Assembly: GCA_903954045.1 (NCBI GenBank)
Contig: CAJBMJ010000071.1
Coordinates: 1 to 35,293, forward strand
Reading direction: 5' to 3'
Source: an uncultured beta proteobacterium
Lineage (GTDB): Bacteria; Pseudomonadota; Gammaproteobacteria; Burkholderiales; Burkholderiaceae_C
Length of the DNA: 35,293 nt
Part shown: in pieces, positions 25,311-31,666 of the stretch
Layout: the number at the start of each line of letters is the position of its first letter
Position numbering within the stretch: position 1 is the first letter of the stretch
Notes under the pieces: model-generated
Told to the model about the DNA's origin: nothing
The model's input: only the letters and a program-made list of their open reading frames with translations
The model's database searches: none
Program-made: the position numbers and the translations under genes

Positions 25311-26591
25311 TCACGCAGCCGCCTTGCGGGCGTTGATCTTGGCGACTTCGTCGTCCCAGCCGTCGGTTCTTACGTAGGGGTTGGTCCGCGGGGTCGACAC
25401 CATATTCGGATCGATTTCCAGGCCGATGCCTTCCAGGAAGTTGATCAGACCGATGCGCTCGATCATCTCGCCGGTGCGCTCATGTTCCAGCGCGTTCTCA
25501 GCAAAGAAGTCGATTGACTTCTGCGCCAAGTCCACCAGTGCTTCGTAGTCTTCGTCGGTATTCATGGGCATGAAGGGCGTGACCACCGTACCCATCAGGT
25601 CGCCAATCTTGAGCGTGCGCTTGCCACCCATCAACACGGTTACACCCTTGTCGGTGCCTGTGGCCAGCGCCCCGGTCATGACGTTGATGCAATGCATGCA
25701 GCGCACGCAATTGCTGTTGTCAATTTCCAGCGACTGGGTGTCGTTGATCGCGACGCTGGTGATTTTTGCTCCCTTGGAAACATCCTTTGTTTCCTTGAGC
25801 ATGATGGCCTTGGTGGGGCAGCGGCTGACCACGTCGTTCACCAATTCGGTCATGCCATGCTTGGCAAACCACTTGCGCGCCAGAGGCTCGTCGGTGCGCA
25901 TGTTGTCACGCCAGGTACCGATGACTGCCATATCTGCGCGCTGGATGGAGTTCATGCAGTCATTGGGGCAGCCCGAGAACTTGAACTTGAATTTGTATGG
26001 CAGCGCAGGGCGGTGCATATCATCCAGGAAGTTGTTGACTACCTGGCGGTGCGCGCGTGCCTCGTCAAAGCAGGACTGCTCGCAACGTGCCGCACCAACG
26101 CAGGACATGCTGGTGCGAACTGCGGGGCCGGCACCACCGAGGTCAAAGCCCAATTCATTAAGTTCGTCAAACGCACCCTGCACATTGGCTGTGCTGGCAC
26201 CCTGGAACATGATGTCGCCCGATTGCCCGTGGAAAGCGATCAGACCTGAGCCGTGCTTTTCCCAGATGTCGCACATTTTGCGCAGCACATCGGTGTTGTA
26301 GTGCATGCCCGCCGGTGGCTGGATACGCAGGGTGTGAAACTCTTTGGATGCCGGGAACATCTCGGCCACTTCTGAAAAGCGCGGGATTACTCCGCCGCCA
26401 TAGCCAAACACACCCACTGTGCCGCCCTTCCAGTAGCCCTTGCGGGTTTTGTAGGAATGTTCCAGCTGACCCATGAGGTCGGTCATGTAGTCGCTGTCTT
26501 TTGCCAGGCGCTTCAGGCCAGTGACAAAGCTGGGCCACGGACCGGACTCCAGCTGGTCAAGCATGGGGGTGTCGTGTTGTTTCTTGCTCAT
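25311..26591 (-). CDS. dsrA: DsrA: reverse dissimilatory sulfite reductase alpha subunit
   Basis: The 426-residue protein has the cluster motif CVGAARCEQSCFDEARAHR, KFSGCPNDCMNS, and a ferredoxin domain with NCVRCMHCINVMTG. These match siroheme-containing DsrA. It is the first gene of a 15-gene leftward operon. AGGAGA lies nine bases before ATG 26591. The oxidative direction is inferred from the linked dsrEFH and dsrL genes, not from DsrA itself. The regulatory element lies at 26685-26728. Confidence 0.97.
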   Translation of the reverse strand: MSKKQHDTPMLDQLESGPWPSFVTGLKRLAKDSDYMTDLMGQLEHSYKTRKGYWKGGTVGVFGYGGGVIPRFSEVAEMFPASKEFHTLRIQPPAGMHYNTDVLRKMCDIWEKHGSGLIAFHGQSGDIMFQGASTANVQGAFDELNELGFDLGGAGPAVRTSMSCVGAARCEQSCFDEARAHRQVVNNFLDDMHRPALPYKFKFKFSGCPNDCMNSIQRADMAVIGTWRDNMRTDEPLARKWFAKHGMTELVNDVVSRCPTKAIMLKETKDVSKGAKITSVAINDTQSLEIDNSNCVRCMHCINVMTGALATGTDKGVTVLMGGKRTLKIGDLMGTVVTPFMPMNTDEDYEALVDLAQKSIDFFAENALEHERTGEMIERIGLINFLEGIGLEIDPNMVSTPRTNPYVRTDGWDDEVAKINARKAAA

Positions 26592-26684
26592 CTCGTGTGT
26601 CTCCTGTCAGCGCGCTTTTCATAGCGCAGCGATCGGTCTAAGGTGCGTTGTGTGGGCTGAATCGTACGGGCGTGTTGCATCAAT

Positions 26685-26728
26685 CGCCATCACCCTCGTT
26701 GAGTATTGGGTGCTACCCATTTGGGCTA
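26685..26728 (-). promoter_or_regulatory. dsrA promoter: 16-bp palindrome, 18-bp spacer, GGTGAT box
   Basis: On the minus strand TAGCCCAAATGGGTAG (26728-26713) is followed by 18 bases and GGTGATGGCG (26694-26685). This box is the least conserved of the four. The predicted transcript start is near 26679, leaving a leader of about 88 bases. The palindrome is shared with the divergent promoter of the accessory operon, so one bound regulator could drive both sides. Confidence 0.68.
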
Positions 26729-26756
26729 TACCTGCCCACCCGTCCCGGTGATAGAC
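26713..26756 (+). promoter_or_regulatory. Promoter of accessory operon: shared palindrome, 18-bp spacer, GGTGATAGAC
   Basis: On the plus strand CTACCCATTTGGGCTA (26713-26728) is followed by 18 bases and GGTGATAGAC (26747-26756). The second box is identical to that of the tusA promoter. With GATAGA as the -10, transcription would start near 26762, giving a leader of about 44 bases that contains the hairpin at 26782-26804. Confidence 0.7.
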
Positions 26757-26781
26757 GGCCGGCGGCTCCTTGCGCCCAATA

Positions 26782-26804
26782 GCGGTATATAGCCAATAGA
26801 CCGC
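26782..26804 (+). promoter_or_regulatory. Hairpin directly before the first accessory-operon gene
   Basis: GCGGTATAT (26782-26790) and ATAGACCGC (26796-26804) pair over eight of nine positions around an AGCCA loop. The hairpin ends one base before ATG 26806 and takes the place of a Shine-Dalgarno. It could mask the start or act as a DNA operator. Because the next gene encodes a Cas6-like protein, and Cas6 proteins bind small RNA hairpins, an RNA-level role is worth considering, but this is speculation. Confidence 0.5.
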
Positions 26805-26805
26805 C

Positions 26806-27021
26806 ATGCCCATCGTTACACCCCTTGAAAAGCTGACTATTCCCATTGGGGGACAGGTCATAGAGTTGCAGCAGTTGGACCATGAGTCTGGGGGTATGAG
26901 CCTGCTGCGTACCCGCATTCGCGAAAAAAGTCGGTTCACGGTGTTTGAAATTGACCCCATTTCTGCACGGCAGTGGGGCGAGGCGCTGCTGCGGTGGGCG
27001 AATACGCAGGAGCCCAAGTAA
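26806..27021 (+). CDS. Small protein of unknown function, 71 aa, first gene of accessory operon
   Basis: I do not recognise this 71-residue protein. It has no signal peptide, membrane segment or cysteine. It contains a short beta-rich start (LTIPIGGQVIELQQL), a basic middle (RTRIREKSRF) and a helix ending ALLRWANTQEPK. Its stop shares a base with the next start (TAATG), so it is translationally coupled to the Cas6-like gene. There is no Shine-Dalgarno; a hairpin lies in its place. The coupling and conserved promoter make it a likely real gene. Confidence 0.72.
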   Translation: MPIVTPLEKLTIPIGGQVIELQQLDHESGGMSLLRTRIREKSRFTVFEIDPISARQWGEALLRWANTQEPK

Positions 27022-27638
27022 TGGAATCTATGCAAGCACAGGATGCCACGGTGGACGCAGTCTTTGCTTTGAGTGGAAGCGCCTTGCTGCGTGACCATGC
27101 CTGGCCGTTGCAACAGGCGCTGATAGCCATCTGGCCCTGGTTGCTCAGTGATGTGGGGGCTGGTGTTCATCCTCTGAAGCTAGTGCCTGGGGTTGGGCGT
27201 GAGGCCTTGCTGTCTGGGCGTACGCGTTTGATCGTGCGGGCGCAGGCCCATCGCTACGAGGCATTGGCTGGTGCGGTCGGAAGTCAGGTTGATGTGGAAG
27301 GCCATACTCTTCAACTGGGTAGCACGCACCAGCGCGTGCTACAGCCGCATGCCACTCTTTATGCCTATCGGGTCGCGTCCACTTGCACCGACGAATCTGA
27401 ATTTATGGAGGTGGTCCAAGCTGAACTAGCAGACTTGGGCATCGCTGGTGAAAGGGTGTGTGGCAAACGCCAGAGTTTGCAAATGGACGACCGGGAAGTG
27501 ACCACGTTCAGCATGATGCTGCACGGTCTGGTTCCCGAGCAGTCGCTGCGTCTTCAGCAGCGTGGGCTTGGACCGCACCGGCTGTTGGGTTGCGGGTTGT
27601 TTGTGCCGCACAAATCGGCCGCAGCAGTTGGGGTGTAA
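27021..27638 (+). CDS. Cas6/Cmx6-like RAMP-superfamily protein (orphan, no CRISPR array)
   Basis: The 205-residue protein resembles the family annotated as type I-MYXAN Cas6/Cmx6. It begins with VDAVFALSG, then DHAWPLQQALIAIWP and GVHPLKL, then LIVRAQAHRYEAL with VDVEGHTLQLG. Near the end it has LVPEQSLRLQQRGLGPHRLLGCGLFVPHK, which matches the C-terminal glycine-rich loop of RAMP proteins. Cas6 proteins bind and cut repeat hairpins in CRISPR RNA. No CRISPR array or other cas gene is present in the window. The gene sits in an accessory operon divergent from dsrA. The assignment comes from remembered motif patterns, not a search. Histidines in DHAWPL and GVHPLK are candidates for catalysis. It may process a cellular RNA, or only bind one. 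Confidence 0.72.
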   Translation: MESMQAQDATVDAVFALSGSALLRDHAWPLQQALIAIWPWLLSDVGAGVHPLKLVPGVGREALLSGRTRLIVRAQAHRYEALAGAVGSQVDVEGHTLQLGSTHQRVLQPHATLYAYRVASTCTDESEFMEVVQAELADLGIAGERVCGKRQSLQMDDREVTTFSMMLHGLVPEQSLRLQQRGLGPHRLLGCGLFVPHKSAAAVGV

Positions 27639-27670
27639 TTTTTTTACTTGTCAATGATGGAGCAAAAGCG

Positions 27671-28000
27671 ATGATGTATAGCGTCAACGGCGTAGAACTG
27701 GAAGCCGACGATCAGGGTTACCTGCTGGAGGCAGTATTTGATGACGAGGCGGTGCGTGTGATTGCCGCAGCCGAGAACATCGAACTGACCGATGCCCACT
27801 GGGAAGTGATCAACTACCTGCAGGAGCAGTACCGTGAAGAGGGCGCCACACCCAACTTCCGCGCCATGCTCAAGGGCATGGCTGAAATTCGGCCTGAAGT
27901 GGATAGCAAGTACCTGTACGACCTGTTCCCTATTGGCCCTGCCAAGCAGGGGCCCAAGGTAGCGGGTCTGCCCCAGCCTCTGGGTAAGGGCGGGTATTGA
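27671..28000 (+). CDS. DsrC/TusE-family protein without C-terminal cysteines (RspA-like)
   Basis: The 109-residue protein aligns end to end with DsrC (VNGVELEADDQGYL, ELTDAHWEVINYLQEQY, SKYLYDLFPIGPAKQG, AGLPQP). Both redox cysteines are lost; the end reads KVAGLPQPLGKGGY. Members without cysteines have been called RspA and proposed to act in regulation. A GGAG lies about 8 bases before ATG 27671. A longer open frame to 27458 is only an overlap with the Cas6-like gene. It cannot carry sulfur as DsrC does, so it may sense or block DsrC partners. Confidence 0.9.
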   Translation: MMYSVNGVELEADDQGYLLEAVFDDEAVRVIAAAENIELTDAHWEVINYLQEQYREEGATPNFRAMLKGMAEIRPEVDSKYLYDLFPIGPAKQGPKVAGLPQPLGKGGY

Positions 28001-28010
28001 CTTGGCCAAG

Positions 28011-28619
28011 ATGAGGATCAAGAGCCAGTGGTTTCAGACTGGCTCTGCCAAAACTCCGCAGCAAACGGCGAGCGCCATGGCGTTCATCACCTGGCGTGTG
28101 GCGCAGAACATGCTCAAGCAGATGCGTTCGGCGGACTTCAGCATAGAGGTTGGGCACCAGTACTTTATGTTTACCCGCGAGGTTTTGGTGTTCTTGGTCC
28201 AGGTTCTAGACAGAATGGCTTACGCACGTATGGAGCCAGAGGAACGAATCGAATTTGTGACTGCACTGGTACGTCGTGTGGCCGAGATCCTGCAGGAAAA
28301 CGAAGACACCTTGCTGGGGATTCCCGCAGCCGACCAGCCAAGCCACTTTGACCGATTCATAGACCTTTTCAACGAGCTGTCAGACCATTACGGCGACTTT
28401 GGTTTTGATGCCAAAGGGCCGGATTTTGCGTTTGTGCGCTATCTGGGCCACCGCGTCGAGATGTTGATGCCGCAAAAGGACCAGCGCTGGGTCATCGACC
28501 AGATGATGGCCACAGAGGTGCCGGAGGCTCTTGAAATCCTGCAAAGTTCCATGAACGGCGTGTTGTCCACCGAGCCACGGCCGCGCCGCGCCGCCCGAGC
28601 CGTTGCGACCGGCGACTGA
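28011..28619 (+). CDS. Conserved helical protein of unknown function
   Basis: I do not recognise this 202-residue protein. It is mostly helical and soluble, with no signal peptide or cysteine. Aromatic and charged stretches are seen (YFMFTREVLVFLVQVLDRMAY, HFDRFIDLFNELSDHYGDFGFD) and a basic Arg-rich tail. ATG 28011 is preferred to TTG 28002. It lies 10 bases after the RspA-like gene and 11 before the dioxygenase, so it is part of the operon. The Arg-rich C-terminus could contact nucleic acid, which is only a guess. Confidence 0.8.
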   Translation: MRIKSQWFQTGSAKTPQQTASAMAFITWRVAQNMLKQMRSADFSIEVGHQYFMFTREVLVFLVQVLDRMAYARMEPEERIEFVTALVRRVAEILQENEDTLLGIPAADQPSHFDRFIDLFNELSDHYGDFGFDAKGPDFAFVRYLGHRVEMLMPQKDQRWVIDQMMATEVPEALEILQSSMNGVLSTEPRPRRAARAVATGD

Positions 28620-28630
28620 GAGTCGTCCAG

Positions 28631-29563
28631 ATGGAAAACCACCCGTTTGACCTGGACAATCGCGCCGCTTACGCGCATTGGCGTGACTCCAAACGCGCCC
28701 GCCAGCCCCGACGGGCCGAAGATCTGATCGTGGATGTGGCTGATCCGCGTGCCCTGAGTTCGGCCGAACGCACGCGCTTGCTTACCTTGTGTTCGTCTGC
28801 CAACATGGCTATTTACCGCAGCCCGGTGGTGGCAGAAGATAAGGCCATTCTGCGACTTCTGGCGGCCCAGCTGGGATTGCACCGCTTGGACGGTAACTGG
28901 TTGGCTGATGAAGACGGGATTTCGCCTATCGCTGTTTCCGCAGAATTGGGCAACCGCCCGGCGTTCATCCCTTACACCAACCGTCCCATCAAGTGGCATA
29001 CCGACGGGTATTACCACCCGCAATCGCGCCAGATTCGGGCCATGGTGCTGCATTGTGTGCGCCCTGCCCAAACGGGCGGTGAAAGCGCGGTCATGGACCA
29101 CGAGATGGCGTACATCGCCCTGCGTGAAGCCAACCCTGAATGGGTCCGGGCGTTAATGCAGCCCGATGCCATGACCATCCCCGAGCGCATGGACGAAGAT
29201 GGCGTAGCCCGCGCCGAGCAGACCGGTCCGGTGTTTTCGGTAGATGCCCTCAGTGGAGAGCTTCACATGCGCTACACCGCCCGCACGCGCAGTATTGCGT
29301 GGAAGGACGATGCGCCTACCCGAGGTGCGGTTGCCTTTCTGGAGCAGCTTTTGGCCAGTGATGACAGCAGCGTGTTTCGCCTGACGCTGCAATCCGGCAT
29401 GGGCCTGGTTTGCAACAACGTGCTACATGACCGCACGGGTTTCGTGGACGACCCGCTGCAGCCAAGGCTTTTGTATCGGGCGCGCTATCTGGACCGGATT
29501 TCAGAAGAAATTTATGAAGAATCTGGCTCTGGCGCCGATGAAATATGCGTAAGCAGCTATTAA
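28631..29563 (+). CDS. TauD/TfdA-type Fe(II)/2-oxoglutarate dioxygenase
   Basis: The 310-residue protein has the HxD motif (KWHTDGYYHP) and a distal His near NNVLHDRTGF. An Arg-rich 2-oxoglutarate site is seen around RLLYRARYLDR. This is the TauD/TfdA fold. Members use 2-oxoglutarate and oxygen to hydroxylate substrates such as taurine or sulfonates. The substrate is unknown here. It lies in the accessory operon and could supply sulfite from an organosulfur compound. The last residues come from a repeat-like sequence at 29525-29578, so the C-terminus may be shortened or altered. Confidence 0.82.
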   Translation: MENHPFDLDNRAAYAHWRDSKRARQPRRAEDLIVDVADPRALSSAERTRLLTLCSSANMAIYRSPVVAEDKAILRLLAAQLGLHRLDGNWLADEDGISPIAVSAELGNRPAFIPYTNRPIKWHTDGYYHPQSRQIRAMVLHCVRPAQTGGESAVMDHEMAYIALREANPEWVRALMQPDAMTIPERMDEDGVARAEQTGPVFSVDALSGELHMRYTARTRSIAWKDDAPTRGAVAFLEQLLASDDSSVFRLTLQSGMGLVCNNVLHDRTGFVDDPLQPRLLYRARYLDRISEEIYEESGSGADEICVSSY

Positions 29564-29578
29564 AAAGGTAGCAAAATT
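29525..29578. repeat. Likely Comamonadaceae-type short dispersed repeat fragment
   Basis: The stretch resembles an AT-rich intergenic repeat I recall from Rhodoferax, Polaromonas and related genomes, built around a CTCTGGCGC box, AAGCAGCTAT and a GCTATTAAAAAGGTAGC inverted pair. It overlaps the end of the dioxygenase gene and the gap to the next gene. Recognition is from memory of the pattern and no search was made. Confidence 0.5.
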
Positions 29579-29580
29579 AT

Positions 29581-31056
29581 ATGCCCCACCAGTTGACCGT
29601 TTGGCGCGCTGCCCAGTTACTGGGGGTGGCTCGTGGGGTGTTGCAGCAGCAGGTGCGTGATGGCGCGCTCATGCTGAACGATGGTCTGCTCAGTTCCGAC
29701 GCGCTTTTGCGTCTTTATCCCGATGCGCATCTCGAAGAGTCAGGTCTGCTGGAGCGGGTAACGCAAATCCGTGACGAAGCATTTGGCAAGCGCGTGCGAG
29801 AGCGCATGCTGCCCACCCAGGAGGTGATGGCGCAACGCTTGTTTGCGCAGACCCAGGAACTGGCCGACGTGCGAAAGCACCTGCAGCGCTACCACGGTTT
29901 GGTCATCCGCTTGCAAAAGCAGGCCCGCGAAGGTGTGCTGGATCACCCGGGCGACAGTGCGTGGCAAGACATGGAGCAACAGGTCACGCAGGGCTTGGCA
30001 CAGGCGCTGGCTACCGAGTCGGTCAATTTGCTGGAAGTGATGGACGATATGCTAAAAATCATGACGGCACAGGTCACCGTGCGCCCCAGTGGCCACCAGT
30101 TTCAGGTCGAAGGACATTCCAACTTGCTGCAGTCTGGGCTGCACTCGGGCTTGCGGTTGAACTACGGTTGTGGCAATGGTAGCTGTGGCATGTGCAAGGT
30201 GCGCGTGATTTCTGGCGAAGTGACGCAGACCCAGCACTCCGACTACCAGCTGTCTGAAAATGAAAAGGCCCAGGGCTACACCCTGATGTGTTGCAACACC
30301 GCAGCAAGCAGCGAGCTCACACTGGAGCTGCTGGAGGCCTCTGGACCGCAGGACATTCCCGAGCAGCAGATCGTGACCCACGTGCGCGCCATCAGCACGC
30401 TGGCCCCCAATACCCGCATGCTGCATTTACAAACCCCCCGTACCCACCGATTGCGTTTCCTGGCAGGCCAGTCGGTCAGCCTGGGCTGGAGCGCACCGGG
30501 GCAGGCTGATGTGCACAGCACCTATCCAGTGGCCAGTTGCCCGTGCGACGACCGCAACCTACTCTTTTACGTGACCCGGGCTGCCGACGATGCTCTCGCC
30601 CAGCACCTGTTTTCGGGTGAGATCGGGGTGGGTGATTCGATCAGTCTGGTGGGGCCCACAGGCGAATTTGTTCTCTCCGACGGACACCGGCCTTTGGTAT
30701 TTGCAGCGTGCGACGGCGGATTTGCGCCCATTCGCAGCCTCATTGAACATGCCCTTTCATTGGACGCAGCGCCATCGCTTTCATTGTTCTGGCTGGCTAC
30801 ACAGAGCGATGGCCACTTTGCCAGCAACCACTGCCGGGCCTGGTCAGAGGCGCTGGACCAGTTTGAGTTTGAACTCGTAACCCATCCTGATACGGCAATT
30901 GGCGCCCAGCAGATTGCTCAGGCCATGCGAGCCGACCTGTTTGACATCGACTGCGACTTCTACCTGGCTGGGCCGCCCGAATTTGTGGTCGCCCTGCGCG
31001 ATGAACTGCGTAGTGCTGGCGTTGCCCAGGCCCAGATTTTTGCTGAAATTGTCTGA
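29581..31056 (+). CDS. HTH-like, coiled-coil, [2Fe-2S] ferredoxin and flavin-reductase fusion
   Basis: The 491-residue protein has four parts. Residues about 1-50 look like a MerR/excisionase-type helix-turn-helix (TVWRAAQLLGVARGVLQQQV). Residues about 55-160 are helical and heptad-rich. Residues about 165-255 are a plant-type [2Fe-2S] ferredoxin with C197, C202, C205 and C237. Residues 263-491 are an FNR-type reductase with VASC in place of the usual RxYS context (HSTYPVAS) and an NAD motif CDGGFAP. The family arginine that holds the FAD is replaced. The ferredoxin-reductase half resembles methane/phenol monooxygenase reductases. The DNA-binding part suggests a redox-responsive regulator, or a scaffold. 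It lies 17 bases after the dioxygenase and could pass electrons to it. Confidence 0.82.
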   Translation: MPHQLTVWRAAQLLGVARGVLQQQVRDGALMLNDGLLSSDALLRLYPDAHLEESGLLERVTQIRDEAFGKRVRERMLPTQEVMAQRLFAQTQELADVRKHLQRYHGLVIRLQKQAREGVLDHPGDSAWQDMEQQVTQGLAQALATESVNLLEVMDDMLKIMTAQVTVRPSGHQFQVEGHSNLLQSGLHSGLRLNYGCGNGSCGMCKVRVISGEVTQTQHSDYQLSENEKAQGYTLMCCNTAASSELTLELLEASGPQDIPEQQIVTHVRAISTLAPNTRMLHLQTPRTHRLRFLAGQSVSLGWSAPGQADVHSTYPVASCPCDDRNLLFYVTRAADDALAQHLFSGEIGVGDSISLVGPTGEFVLSDGHRPLVFAACDGGFAPIRSLIEHALSLDAAPSLSLFWLATQSDGHFASNHCRAWSEALDQFEFELVTHPDTAIGAQQIAQAMRADLFDIDCDFYLAGPPEFVVALRDELRSAGVAQAQIFAEIV

Positions 31057-31393
31057 AACCATACAAACCCATGAAATTGCGGCGCCGGAGTGCGGCGGCG
31101 GGGAATCTTTCGCGCTGATGGTGATGGGTCACAGCATGGCGCCCGAGTTTCAGGAGGGCGAAATCATCATCATCGAGCCCGAGGGCCTGGCCAAAGACGG
31201 CTCGTACGTGCTAGCCTGGCACAACGAGGAGTGGACCTTTCGCCAGCTTCTTCGGTCTGATACAGGTTGGGTATTGCACCCGCTGAGCCCCGAGTTTGCC
31301 GATGCCTCTCTGTCCGATTTGTCGGCTATTCGCGGAGTCATCATCCAGAAGGCGCTTCCCGGGCGACGCCGCGCTTCCAAGTTCTACGTCTGA
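31049..31393 (+). CDS. S24/LexA-like peptidase-fold protein with altered catalytic dyad
   Basis: This 114-residue protein fits the C-terminal domain of LexA/CI-type S24 proteins: FALMVMGHSMAPEFQEGEIIIIEPE, then DGSYVLAWHNEEWTFRQLL. S29 lies at the nucleophile site in GHSM. The catalytic lysine (usual VKR) is replaced by R65 in TFRQ, so self-cleavage may be lost. No DNA-binding domain is present. There is no in-frame ATG at the right place, so I propose TTG 31049, overlapping the reductase gene by 8 bases. TTG 31040 is an alternative. Partner binding or sensing is inference. Confidence 0.72.
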   Translation: MSETIQTHEIAAPECGGGESFALMVMGHSMAPEFQEGEIIIIEPEGLAKDGSYVLAWHNEEWTFRQLLRSDTGWVLHPLSPEFADASLSDLSAIRGVIIQKALPGRRRASKFYV

Positions 31394-31426
31394 AATAACT
31401 AAGCTCTTAATCCGAAGGACGGCACC

Positions 31427-31645
31427 ATGCCTTACTACATCTACCTGGTAAAGCCTTTCGCGCAGCTGGAAAAGCTGGCCGCCTTTGACGCTTTTGCAGA
31501 AGCCTCGGGAAACGCCAAATCCTTGCGCGCCGCGCAAAATGCCGGGGCGCAGGGAAAAATCAAGGTGATATTTGCAGAAAACGAATTGCAGGCCGAAGAC
31601 CTGCTATGCCAAGTGAGGGATGCACCCCCACGGGGAGACGAGTAA
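31427..31645 (+). CDS. Small protein of unknown function, 72 aa
   Basis: I do not recognise this 72-residue protein. It has no membrane segment and starts with MPYYIYLVKPFAQLEKLAAFDAF. A beta-alpha-alpha-beta pattern with a single cysteine (LLCQVRD) is apparent. AAGGA lies about 7 bases before ATG 31427. It ends the accessory operon and converges on the tusE-like gene with only 3 bases between stops. Its start resembles small ferredoxin-like or antibiotic monooxygenase folds only loosely. Confidence 0.7.
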   Translation: MPYYIYLVKPFAQLEKLAAFDAFAEASGNAKSLRAAQNAGAQGKIKVIFAENELQAEDLLCQVRDAPPRGDE

Positions 31646-31666
31646 GTCTTATACGCAACCCGTGGG
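31627..31666. terminator. Possible shared terminator between convergent operons
   Basis: CCCACGGG (31627-31634) and CCCGTGGG (31659-31666) are exact inverted repeats with a 24-base gap, spanning the two convergent stop codons. The long loop and lack of a clear U-run make this a weak candidate for intrinsic termination. Confidence 0.3.

Noticed and set aside
13130-26591. dsrS as part of the operon
   Set aside because: No gene resembling dsrS follows dsrR; the next gene is a clear SUMT.
26838-26853. TATTCCCATTGGGGGA as a fifth palindrome
   Set aside because: It differs at several positions, lies inside the 71-aa gene and has no box 18 bases away.
27458-27670. Longer start for the cysteine-free DsrC homologue
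   Set aside because: The extension is only the Cas6-like gene read in another frame; ATG 27671 has a good ribosome site.
26638-27700. CRISPR array near the Cas6-like gene
   Set aside because: No direct repeats of CRISPR length and spacing are visible here or elsewhere in the window.
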